NCBI GenBank assembly: GCA_958425285.1
Contig: CATZVV010000028.1
Span: forward strand, 1 to 12,476
Source of the DNA: an uncultured Lachnoclostridium sp.
GTDB taxonomy: Bacteria > Bacillota > Clostridia > Lachnospirales > Lachnospiraceae
Direction: 5' to 3'
DNA length: 12,476 nt
The notes under the pieces: generated by a model
What the model was told of the DNA's origin: nothing
The model's input: the letters and a program-made list of their open reading frames with translations, nothing else
Database searches by the model: none
Shown here: one piece after another, positions 6,131-12,476 of the stretch
Numbering within the stretch: position 1 is the first letter of the stretch
Layout of the letters: every line of letters starts with the position of its first letter
Position numbers and translations under genes: made by a program

Positions 6131-8668
6131 ATGAAGAAGTTATTCAGTGCTCTTTGTGTAATGTTTCTGGCTGTCACCCTTACCGGATGCGGAGAGGAAA
6201 GTTCATCAGATATTATTCAGCCAATGTTATATGAAGAATCTGAGGGACAGACTTTTGATATGGAAAATGAAAGTTTAAAGTTTTCCCTGAACGGAGATTC
6301 TACGACTTTTACAATTACAGATAAAAGAAGTGGAAATGTGTGGAATTCAAATCCAACAGATATTGAAGCACATGGAGCAGCAAAAGGTAAGTATAAAGAT
6401 ATTTTGAATTCGACATTGTTAGTTCAGTATTCGAATTCAACAGACAGCAAAGTTGATATTGATAATTATACAAAATCAATCAAAAATAAAAACTATGCGA
6501 TTGAAAAAGTAAGTGATACAGAAATAAAAGTTACTTATACCATCGGTGAAGTGGAAAAAGTATTCATTTGTCCGCCGGCAGCTACAGAGTCAAGAATGAA
6601 TGAATTCTTAAGCAGGATGGATGATTCGACGCAAAAGACAGTAAAAAGACAGTATACTGTATATGATGCAAGTAAGATGGACTCGGCAGAGCTGTCAGAA
6701 GCAAAAGAGATGTTTCCTGATGTAGAGAAAGAGCCGGTTTATGTTCTCAGAGAAGACATTTCAGATTCGTATGCAACACAGGTTGAAAAAGCATTTATGG
6801 AAGCTGGCTATACAGAAGAGGACTACAAAAAAGATAAAGAATCTTTTGAACTTGTATCTTCAAATGACAAACCAGTGTTTACAGTAGTTGTTCATTATGT
6901 ATTAGATGGTGATGATTTCGTTGTTCGTGTACCTATGACGGAGATTCAGTATAACTCATCCTATCCGATTGTAGAACTGTCAGTGCTGCCATATATGGGG
7001 GCAGGAAGTGTGGCAGACAATGGATTTATCATCGTACCGGATGGAACGGGTGGAATTATTAACTTTAATAATGGTAAGACCGGACAGCAGACATATACGA
7101 GTAATATGTATGGATGGGATTACGGACAGTACCGTAAGATGGTGGTAGATGAAACAAAATCTAATTTTCCAATGTTTGCAATTGCGAAAAACAATGCATC
7201 TTTTATTTGTGCTTCGGAGGAGGGCAGTGCATATGCAATTGTTCGTGCCGATATAAGTGGGAAAGAGAACGGATATAATTACGGACGATATGCGTATAGC
7301 ATGATTCATGGAGAAAATATGGATATTTCATCCAAGTCTGATACGACAGTCCGTGTGTTTGAAGCTGATCTTCCAGAAGAAAATATTACTCAGCGTTATA
7401 TTTTTTCCGATTCTACTAATTATACGGATATGGCTGGTACCTATCGGGAATATTTAATGAAACATTATCCAACATTGAAGAAAAAGGAAGAAAGTAGTGT
7501 TTCTTTAACATTGGAAATGGTAGGGGCAGTTGACCATATGGAACATATTGTAGGATACCCGGTTGTTCGTTCACAGGCATTATCTACTTATGAAGAAGCA
7601 AAGAAGATGTTAGAAGTATTAGTGAATGATGGTGTTAAGGCAAGCGATATATCTGCGAAGTATTCAGGCTGGTATAATACGGGTGTAAAGGCTACCTCTT
7701 CGGCACAGATTAATTTGGTTGGACGTCTTGGCAGTAAATCTGATATGAAAGATTTAGCAGCATATGCAAAAGAACAAGGAATTGACTTGTTTATGGAAGG
7801 TAACTTTAGTTACGTATATAAAGATAAATTGTTTGATGGATTTTCTCAAAATCGCAATGCTGCTAAGTTTTGTAGCCGTGAAATTGCAGAGATTCCTCAG
7901 ATTTATCCGGTAACATTTGTAGAGGCAGATGGTGAAGATCCTTATTATTTGACAAAACCTTCCTATTCAAAGGAGTGTTTGGAGCATTTTAGTGAAGAGA
8001 TTAAAGCACTTGGGACAGGAAATGTTGCTTTTGCTGATTATGGCTCTATGCTTGGTGCAGATTATAATCCAAAAGATGCTGTTTCGCGTGAAAAGGCGAT
8101 GCAGATGGAAGTTGAATCTTTGAAAGCAATGAAGGAAAATGGCAATAAGGTTATGGTAACTGATGGAAATCAGTATGTTGTTCCATATTCGGATGTAATC
8201 ACTAATATGCCTATTAGTACACAAAAAATTAATCTGATTGATGAAAGTATTCCATTTTATACAATTGCTTTACATGGTTTAGTTGATTATACTGGTGATT
8301 CCATTAATTTGGCAGAGGATTATGAAGAAAATCTTTTGAAATCAGTTGAGACAGGTGCAGGATTGTATTATATTGTTATGCATGCAGAGACTTCGGAGCT
8401 GCAGGAAGGTTTATATACAAAGTATTATGCTTGTAACTTTGAGCAATGGAAGGATGATATCAAACAACTTTATGATAAATTTAATACAGAGTTGGGTGAT
8501 ATTTATAATCAATTTATTGTAAAACATCAAAAGCTGGCAAATGGTGTTTATCTGACCGGATATGAAAATGGCAAGAACGTAATTGTTAACTATAATTACA
8601 ATGATTATAATTACAATGGAACAGTTGTTCCTAAGAGAAACTTTATCACTGAAGGAGGTGGACAATAA
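6131..8668 (+). CDS. DUF5696-type surface lipoprotein with possible glycosidase-like barrel
   Basis: An 845-residue lipoprotein: basic MKK, hydrophobic core and lipobox LTGC with Cys20 as the expected lipidated residue. Residues about 40-150 and 250-440 are beta-rich and carry features I associate with DUF5696 proteins: ITDKRSGNVWNSNP (62-75), LPYMGAGSVADNGFIIVPDG (286-305) and INFNNGK (310-316). Residues about 150-245 form a charged insert. Residues about 455-800 alternate strands and helices like a TIM barrel, with YSGWYNTG (511-518), LFMEGNFSY (553-561), NVAFADYG (631-638) and KVMVTDGNQY (673-682). E556, D636 and D678 are acidic residues at predicted strand ends and are catalytic candidates only by position. 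The ribosome site AAAGGAGG (6111-6118) is 12 bases from the ATG. It ends directly against the next permease gene. Glycan cleavage or binding at the cell surface is plausible but unproven. Confidence 0.82.
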   Translation: MKKLFSALCVMFLAVTLTGCGEESSSDIIQPMLYEESEGQTFDMENESLKFSLNGDSTTFTITDKRSGNVWNSNPTDIEAHGAAKGKYKDILNSTLLVQYSNSTDSKVDIDNYTKSIKNKNYAIEKVSDTEIKVTYTIGEVEKVFICPPAATESRMNEFLSRMDDSTQKTVKRQYTVYDASKMDSAELSEAKEMFPDVEKEPVYVLREDISDSYATQVEKAFMEAGYTEEDYKKDKESFELVSSNDKPVFTVVVHYVLDGDDFVVRVPMTEIQYNSSYPIVELSVLPYMGAGSVADNGFIIVPDGTGGIINFNNGKTGQQTYTSNMYGWDYGQYRKMVVDETKSNFPMFAIAKNNASFICASEEGSAYAIVRADISGKENGYNYGRYAYSMIHGENMDISSKSDTTVRVFEADLPEENITQRYIFSDSTNYTDMAGTYREYLMKHYPTLKKKEESSVSLTLEMVGAVDHMEHIVGYPVVRSQALSTYEEAKKMLEVLVNDGVKASDISAKYSGWYNTGVKATSSAQINLVGRLGSKSDMKDLAAYAKEQGIDLFMEGNFSYVYKDKLFDGFSQNRNAAKFCSREIAEIPQIYPVTFVEADGEDPYYLTKPSYSKECLEHFSEEIKALGTGNVAFADYGSMLGADYNPKDAVSREKAMQMEVESLKAMKENGNKVMVTDGNQYVVPYSDVITNMPISTQKINLIDESIPFYTIALHGLVDYTGDSINLAEDYEENLLKSVETGAGLYYIVMHAETSELQEGLYTKYYACNFEQWKDDIKQLYDKFNTELGDIYNQFIVKHQKLANGVYLTGYENGKNVIVNYNYNDYNYNGTVVPKRNFITEGGGQ
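8591..8620 (+). repeat. In-frame 15-base tandem duplication encoding YNYND-YNYNG
   Basis: The 13-base word TATAATTACAATG occurs at 8591-8603 and again at 8606-8618, a period of exactly 15 bases. It encodes two adjacent five-residue units, YNYND and YNYNG, at residues 821-830 of the DUF5696 protein, near its C-terminus. Confidence 0.85.
8652..8660 (+). promoter_or_regulatory. Consensus ribosome binding site within the DUF5696 gene for the next permease
   Basis: AAGGAGGTG, a near-perfect anti-16S match, sits 8 bases before the ATG at 8669. That ATG follows the upstream TAA with no gap, so the two genes are very likely translationally coupled. Confidence 0.8.
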
Positions 8669-9598
8669 ATGAGTAAATCGGTAAATGAAAAGATTAAGAA
8701 ACCGAAAAGAAAAAAAAGTCTGGCATTTAAAAATGGTGTGGCCGGGTATTTGTTTATTGCTCCATTCATTCTTGGCTTTGTTCTGTTTATGGCAATTCCA
8801 TTATTTCAGTCGCTATTAATGTCATTTAATGATGTTGTTCCTGGAGATGGTAATTTTGCAATGACGTATGTAGGAATTAAAAACTTTAGGGATGCATTTA
8901 CGGTGGATGCTGAGTTCGTACCTTATCTGACAACCGAGTTGGTACGTATGTGTACAAATTTACCGGCAACTTTGATTTTTAGTTTCTTTATTGCCCTGTT
9001 GTTAAACCAGAATTTTAAAGGAAGAGGACTGGTTCGTGCAGTATTTTTCCTGCCGGTTATTCTTTCTTCTGGTGTTATTGTAGGCATTGAATACAGCAAT
9101 GACTTGTTACAGGGGATGCAGGATGTCATTAAAGAATCTTCAAGTGATGCAAGTATTACAGGAGTTATTGAGGATATGCTTGTTTCCGAAGGAAGTGTTG
9201 CCAGTGGATTATTTGGATACGTGTTTGATATTATAAACAGTGTATATGATGTTGCCATTGCATCTGGTATTCAGATTATCATCTTTTTATCTGGTTTGCA
9301 GACAATTTCACCAAGTATGTTTGAAGCTGCAAAAATTGAGGGATGTACTGCATGGGAGTCATTCTGGAAGATTACATTCCCAATGGTAAGTTCATTGATT
9401 TTGGTAAATATTGTTTATACGGTAATTGATTTCTTCTGTCGTACCGATAATCAGGTTATGACAAAGATTCAGGATACTGTAGGAAAGTTAGAGTATGGAT
9501 TTAGCTCAGCGATGGCATGGGTATACTTCCTATGTGTCATTGTCATCTTAGGAATTGTTTCGCTAATCATCTCGAAGAGGGTATACTATTATGAATAA
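8669..9598 (+). CDS. Sugar ABC transporter permease, MalF type (importer B)
   Basis: A 309-residue permease. A highly basic N-terminus (KKPKRKK) precedes helices near 26-51, 94-113, 119-141, 194-214, 240-257 and 281-301. The EAA loop is at 219-242 (EAAKIEGCTAWESFWKITFP). Between the third and fourth helices lies an unusually long polar stretch, about residues 143-192 (includes KESSSDASITGVIEDMLVSE), predicted to face outward where the binding protein docks. It abuts the DUF5696 gene and overlaps the next permease by 8 bases (ATGAATAA), tying the accessory genes to importer B. Its EAA loop differs strongly from that of the importer A permease, so the two importers do not look like a recent duplication. 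Transported sugar unknown. Confidence 0.93.
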   Translation: MSKSVNEKIKKPKRKKSLAFKNGVAGYLFIAPFILGFVLFMAIPLFQSLLMSFNDVVPGDGNFAMTYVGIKNFRDAFTVDAEFVPYLTTELVRMCTNLPATLIFSFFIALLLNQNFKGRGLVRAVFFLPVILSSGVIVGIEYSNDLLQGMQDVIKESSSDASITGVIEDMLVSEGSVASGLFGYVFDIINSVYDVAIASGIQIIIFLSGLQTISPSMFEAAKIEGCTAWESFWKITFPMVSSLILVNIVYTVIDFFCRTDNQVMTKIQDTVGKLEYGFSSAMAWVYFLCVIVILGIVSLIISKRVYYYE

Positions 9599-10589
9599 GA
9601 AGAAAAATAAGTTTAAAACCTTTATTGAGAGAAACAAAAAATCCAACAATTATTTACTGAAAAAGAAATCGTTTGAAGTGCTTTATAAAATTGTCAGAAT
9701 GGTATTGCTGTTTGGATTATGTTTCTTGATTTTACAGCCAATCTTAAATAAGATTTCAATTAGTTTTATGGAAGAGAAAGACTTATATGATTCTACGATT
9801 GTAACTCTTCCGAGAAACTTCACACTTAATAACTATAAACTGGCGGCACAGTTAATGAACTACTGGAAAGCACTCTGGAGTACAGCAGGAATCGCTTTAT
9901 TGGTCAGTGTATTACAGATTATTTCTTGTACTCTGGTTGGTTATGGATTTGCACGTTATAAGTTTCCATTAAAGAATCTTTGGTTCGGGCTGGTTATTTT
10001 GGTTATTTTGGTACCGCCGACAACAATTATGTCATCTTTATACTTGAATTTCCGTTACTTTGATATTTTGGGAATTTTTGAGTTAATAAATGGTGAACCG
10101 CTGAACTTGTTAAATACGCTGACACCGTATGCACTTATGTGTCTTGGATGTATGGGATTGAAGAGTGGGTTATACATATATATGATTCGTCAGTTCTTCC
10201 GTGGAATCCCAAAGGAATTAGAAGAGGCTGCATATGTAGATGGATGTGGTAAATTTGCGACTTTTGTACGTATTATGCTGCCGGATGCAAAACCAATTCT
10301 TACATCCTGTTTCCTATTTGCTTATGTATGGCAATGGACAGACTCTTTTTATGCACGTATTTTCTTAAGTGCGGATTATACTCTGTTGCCAAACTCTTTG
10401 ACAGGTTTGTCAGGTGCTTTGGATGCTTATCTGAAGGCAAAAGATATTGCGCAGAAGGCGACAACAGCATATTCACAGGCAATGATTGCAACAGGAACAT
10501 TAATGACAATCATTCCACTTATCTTACTCTATCTGGTTGCTCAAAAGGGCTTTGTTGAAAGTTTAAGCCAAACAGGTATTAAGATGTAA
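9591..10589 (+). CDS. Carbohydrate ABC transporter permease, MalG type (importer B)
   Basis: A 332-residue permease, about 50 residues longer than the typical MalG-type subunit; part of the excess is a basic N-terminal extension (residues 1-35). Helices lie near 36-55, 97-120, 129-150, 178-200, 236-252 and 296-317. The EAA loop is at 212-235 (EAAYVDGCGKFATFVRIMLP then DAKP), and the C-terminus (QKGFVESLSQTGIKM) is the standard family ending. The start codon overlaps the preceding stop in ATGAATAA. The ribosome site is a modest GAGGG at 9577-9581, consistent with translation relying on coupling from the upstream gene. It pairs with the preceding permease to form the channel of importer B. Confidence 0.93.
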   Translation: MNKKKNKFKTFIERNKKSNNYLLKKKSFEVLYKIVRMVLLFGLCFLILQPILNKISISFMEEKDLYDSTIVTLPRNFTLNNYKLAAQLMNYWKALWSTAGIALLVSVLQIISCTLVGYGFARYKFPLKNLWFGLVILVILVPPTTIMSSLYLNFRYFDILGIFELINGEPLNLLNTLTPYALMCLGCMGLKSGLYIYMIRQFFRGIPKELEEAAYVDGCGKFATFVRIMLPDAKPILTSCFLFAYVWQWTDSFYARIFLSADYTLLPNSLTGLSGALDAYLKAKDIAQKATTAYSQAMIATGTLMTIIPLILLYLVAQKGFVESLSQTGIKM

Positions 10590-10601
10590 TTTACGGTTAT
10601 T

Positions 10602-10617
10602 TCCGGTTTCTGCCGGA
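10602..10617 (+). other. Small intergenic hairpin between permease and binding-protein genes
   Basis: TCCGG (10602-10606) pairs with CCGGA (10613-10617) around a six-base loop, in the only sizeable gap of the importer B operon. No T-run follows, so it is not a standard terminator. An mRNA-stabilising or processing element that raises binding-protein expression over the permeases is a plausible reading. Confidence 0.4.
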
Positions 10618-10642
10618 GTAGCAATAGAAAGAAAAATAAAAG

Positions 10643-10650
10643 AAGGAGGA
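10643..10650 (+). promoter_or_regulatory. Ribosome binding site fixing the start of the importer B binding protein
   Basis: AAGGAGGA lies 9 bases before the ATG at 10660. The in-frame ATG at 10672 would be 21 bases away, so 10660 is preferred. Confidence 0.75.
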
Positions 10651-10659
10651 TTACAAACA

Positions 10660-12084
10660 ATGAAAGCAAGCATGAAAAAAATGATTGCAATGGGTCTTGT
10701 ACTTACAATGTCTGTTTCCTGTCTGGCTGGATGTGGCGGAAGCGATGATGCAAATAATACAGACACACCGGCAGCTTCTGAAGAAGGTGGAGCTGGTGAA
10801 AGTGGTACAAAGAAGACACTTACAGATCTTGGCGGACTTAAAGTTACAATTGGAGACTGGTATACACCTGAAAATCAGGAGGTTACAACAGACTTTGAAA
10901 AAGCTACTGAGAAATACCGTGAGGAGATTATGAGTAAGTATAATTTCGAAATTGAAAGAAAAAATGCTTATTCTTACGCGGATATGCAGGAAACTTATGT
11001 AACTCAGACGATGGCTAAAAACCCGAGCTGTTCTTTATATTTCTTATATCAGGAAATGGTATCACAGCCTCTTATGAAAGGGTTGATGTATAATTTAGCT
11101 ACAGTACCTACCATTGATTTGAAAGAAGAAAAATGGAACACAATGGTAAATGAACTGATGACTGTTGGTGGCGGTACTTATGGTATGTCTGCCGAGCAGG
11201 AACCTCGTGGAGGTGTATTCTTTAATAAACGTCTATTAGAGGAAGCAGGAATTGATCCGGAGGAGCCTTATGATCTTCAGGCAAACGGAGAATGGACATG
11301 GAAGAAGTTTGAAGAATATTGTAAAAAACTTACAAAAGATGTCGACAATGATGGTACAACAGATCAATATGCAATGGCTAGTTTCTCAAAGTATTATCTG
11401 CCTTCTGCTGCAGCAAATAATAATGCTGGATTTATCGGAAGGGATAAAGATGGTAACTATGTGAATACAACTGGTTCAAAAGAATTTTTAGAGGCGATGA
11501 ACTGGGCTGTTGATTTGATTGATAAAGGATATATCATGCCAAAACCAGATGGAGCTAACTGGGATTGGTATAAAGCTGCCTTCCGTGATGCGGATGTAGC
11601 AATGCAGACTGCAGAAGTTTATGAAATTAGTGCATTCCAGCAAATGGAAGATGATTGGGGATTTGTTATGTTCCCATATAATCAGGATAATAAAGATGCA
11701 ACAAATAAAACAATTCCAAATGATAACGTAGTTTGTCTGCCAAGTTGTTACAGTGCAGAAGAGGCAGAAAAGATTTGTTTTGCATTTGATCTTTATACAG
11801 AAACCACTCCTGGTTATGATTATGAGTCTACATGGAAAGAAACCTACTATAATCAGTTTAAAGATTCAAGAGCAGTTGATGAAACGCTTGTAATGATGCA
11901 TGATGATGCACACAAATCAATTTCTTACTTGCCAATGATTAGTGATATTGATTATGGTGACTTCTGCTATTCTGTATATGCAGGAGCAGAAACACCTGCT
12001 AAGAAGATTGATGCAATCAAATCAAAATGGGATGCTAAGATTAAGGACATGAATAGTAAGTATTCAAGTTTTAAAGCAGATTAA
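10660..12084 (+). CDS. Lipoprotein extracellular solute-binding protein (importer B)
   Basis: A 474-residue family 1-type sugar-binding lipoprotein. The signal sequence ends in lipobox LAGC with Cys25 as the lipid-anchor residue, followed by a flexible Ser/Asp/Gly/Glu-rich linker (about 26-52). The mature fold shows ITIGDW-like first strand (about 60-68), VFFNKRLLEEAGIDP (186-200), EWTWKKFEEYCKKLTKD (211-227) and WDWYKAAFRDADVAM (301-315), all usual in sugar-binding proteins. Residues 227-235 (DVDNDGTTD) form an EF-hand-like calcium loop with Asp at 227, 229, 231 and 235. The gene follows the MalG-type permease by 70 bases that include a small hairpin, and ends 32 bases before a strong terminator. 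Delivery of an oligosaccharide to importer B is the expected role; ligand unknown. It shares little visible sequence with the large binding protein at the left edge. Confidence 0.93.
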   Translation: MKASMKKMIAMGLVLTMSVSCLAGCGGSDDANNTDTPAASEEGGAGESGTKKTLTDLGGLKVTIGDWYTPENQEVTTDFEKATEKYREEIMSKYNFEIERKNAYSYADMQETYVTQTMAKNPSCSLYFLYQEMVSQPLMKGLMYNLATVPTIDLKEEKWNTMVNELMTVGGGTYGMSAEQEPRGGVFFNKRLLEEAGIDPEEPYDLQANGEWTWKKFEEYCKKLTKDVDNDGTTDQYAMASFSKYYLPSAAANNNAGFIGRDKDGNYVNTTGSKEFLEAMNWAVDLIDKGYIMPKPDGANWDWYKAAFRDADVAMQTAEVYEISAFQQMEDDWGFVMFPYNQDNKDATNKTIPNDNVVCLPSCYSAEEAEKICFAFDLYTETTPGYDYESTWKETYYNQFKDSRAVDETLVMMHDDAHKSISYLPMISDIDYGDFCYSVYAGAETPAKKIDAIKSKWDAKIKDMNSKYSSFKAD

Positions 12085-12116
12085 GTTTTGGCATAAATGC
12101 AAAAGGTATAAATAGT

Positions 12117-12160
12117 GGGGCTGTTCAGAATGGATGTACATTTTGTGCAGCCCCAATTTT
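12117..12160 (+). terminator. Intrinsic terminator closing the transporter operon
   Basis: GGGGCTG (12117-12123) pairs with CAGCCCC (12148-12154). The stem continues inward through a T-G wobble, one T-T mismatch and seven pairs (CAGAATG with CATTTTG, one a G-T wobble) to a six-base loop at 12133-12138. AATTTT follows. The T-run is short but the stem is long and GC-rich at its base, 32 bases after a stop codon. Confidence 0.8.
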
Positions 12161-12252
12161 AAGGTAAAGAGAACAGTAGTAAAATAAGAATGAAAATAAG
12201 AGGATGTAAAATCCCTTTTAATAAATGGAAAAATAGAAAAAGGAGAAACAAA
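12161..12252 (+). other. AT-rich leader before the GH3 gene, no clear promoter
   Basis: This purine-rich stretch separates the terminator from the GH3 start. It contains an imperfect small hairpin at 12198-12218 (AAGAGGAT against ATCCCTTT, one mismatch) followed by a T. Only poor promoter matches are seen (TAAAAT at 12180 with TTTTAA 17 bases upstream). AAGGAGA at 12240-12246 is the ribosome site, 6 bases before the ATG at 12253. Confidence 0.4.
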
Positions 12253-12476
12253 ATGGGAGAACAAAAAAAATATTTAGATGTAAATCTATCATTTGAAGAA
12301 AGAGCAAAGGATTTAGTTTCCCGAATGACTTTGGAGGAAAAGGTATATCAAACATTGCATGGAGCACCTGCTATTGAGCATCTGGATATTAAAGCTTATA
12401 ATTACTGGAATGAAGCTCTTCATGGTGTTGCCCGGGCAGGTACAGCAACTGTATTTCCACAGGCAATTGGGTTGGC
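12253..12476 (+). CDS. Glycoside hydrolase family 3 enzyme, N-terminal fragment (cut by window edge)
   Basis: Only the first 74 codons are present; the frame is open to the right edge. The sequence begins MGEQKKYLD without a signal peptide, then SFEERAKDLVSRMTLEEKV (13-31), the standard opening of GH3 beta-glucosidases and beta-xylosidases, and YNYWNEALHGVARAG (49-63) and ATVFPQAIGL (65-74), the conserved first part of the GH3 barrel. The YNxWNEALHGVAR form is common in GH3 enzymes acting on beta-glucosides and beta-xylosides from plant polysaccharides; which one cannot be told here. Catalytic residues lie beyond the window. Lack of a signal peptide predicts a cytoplasmic enzyme that cleaves imported oligosaccharides, fitting the adjacent importers. 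A strong terminator separates it from them, so it may be transcribed on its own or by read-through. Confidence 0.92.
   Translation, partial: MGEQKKYLDVNLSFEERAKDLVSRMTLEEKVYQTLHGAPAIEHLDIKAYNYWNEALHGVARAGTATVFPQAIGL

Noticed and set aside
6043..6234. 63-codon plus-strand frame bridging the Yip1 and DUF5696 genes
   Set aside because: Its 3' half is the out-of-frame reading of the lipoprotein signal sequence, and it has no ribosome site of its own.
2123..10589. Importer B as a recent duplication of importer A
   Set aside because: EAA loops, N-terminal extensions and loop lengths differ strongly, and the two binding proteins have different architectures.
12086..12112. Possible promoter (TTTTGG and TATAAA)
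   Set aside because: The spacer is only 15 bases, the -35 match is poor, and it lies upstream of the terminator, so it would not serve the GH3 gene.
12064..12264. Minus-strand 66-codon reading frame across the terminator region
   Set aside because: It spans the hairpin and the complement of the GH3 ribosome site, has no family-like motif, and is best explained by chance in AT-rich DNA.
1..12476. CRISPR array, mobile element, riboswitch or tRNA
   Set aside because: No regularly spaced repeats, inverted-repeat ends, transposase motifs or cloverleaf were seen; gaps are too short apart from the 70- and 168-base ones described.

Overview
The window is an AT-rich, densely packed, single-strand carbohydrate-uptake locus. 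Strong GGAGG ribosome binding sites, very short intergenic gaps, lipoprotein substrate-binding proteins and sugar permeases encoded without an ATPase all fit a low-GC Firmicute. My best guess is a gut- or rumen-type Lachnospiraceae/Clostridia species, but the genus cannot be fixed from the sequence. All ten genes I accept are on the + strand. No tRNA, rRNA, CRISPR array, insertion sequence or phage gene was seen.

Layout. Positions 1-3926 hold importer A: the 3' part of a large solute-binding protein with an N-terminal beta-rich, probably glycan-binding region, then a MalF-type and a MalG-type permease. Positions 3944-8668 hold three accessory envelope genes: a secreted, membrane-anchored NHL-repeat/TPR protein, a five-helix Yip1-family membrane protein, and a large DUF5696-type lipoprotein that may carry a glycosidase-like barrel. 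Positions 8669-12084 hold importer B: a second MalF-type and MalG-type permease pair and a lipoprotein solute-binding protein. A strong hairpin terminator (12117-12160) closes this unit. From 12253 to the right edge is the start of a family 3 glycoside hydrolase with its own ribosome binding site.

Spacing runs from 0 to 29 bases, or overlaps of 8 and 17 bases, from gene 1 through gene 8. Only a 70-base gap containing a small hairpin precedes the last binding protein. The nine genes therefore look like one operon, with its promoter left of the window. The simplest reading is a glycan capture and import system: two binding proteins deliver oligosaccharides to two permease pairs powered by an ATPase encoded elsewhere, the GH3 enzyme cleaves imported oligosaccharides, and the NHL/Yip1/DUF5696 trio forms an uncharacterised surface device working with the importers. 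That last role is inferred from gene order and protein architecture only. It is the most interesting part of the window.
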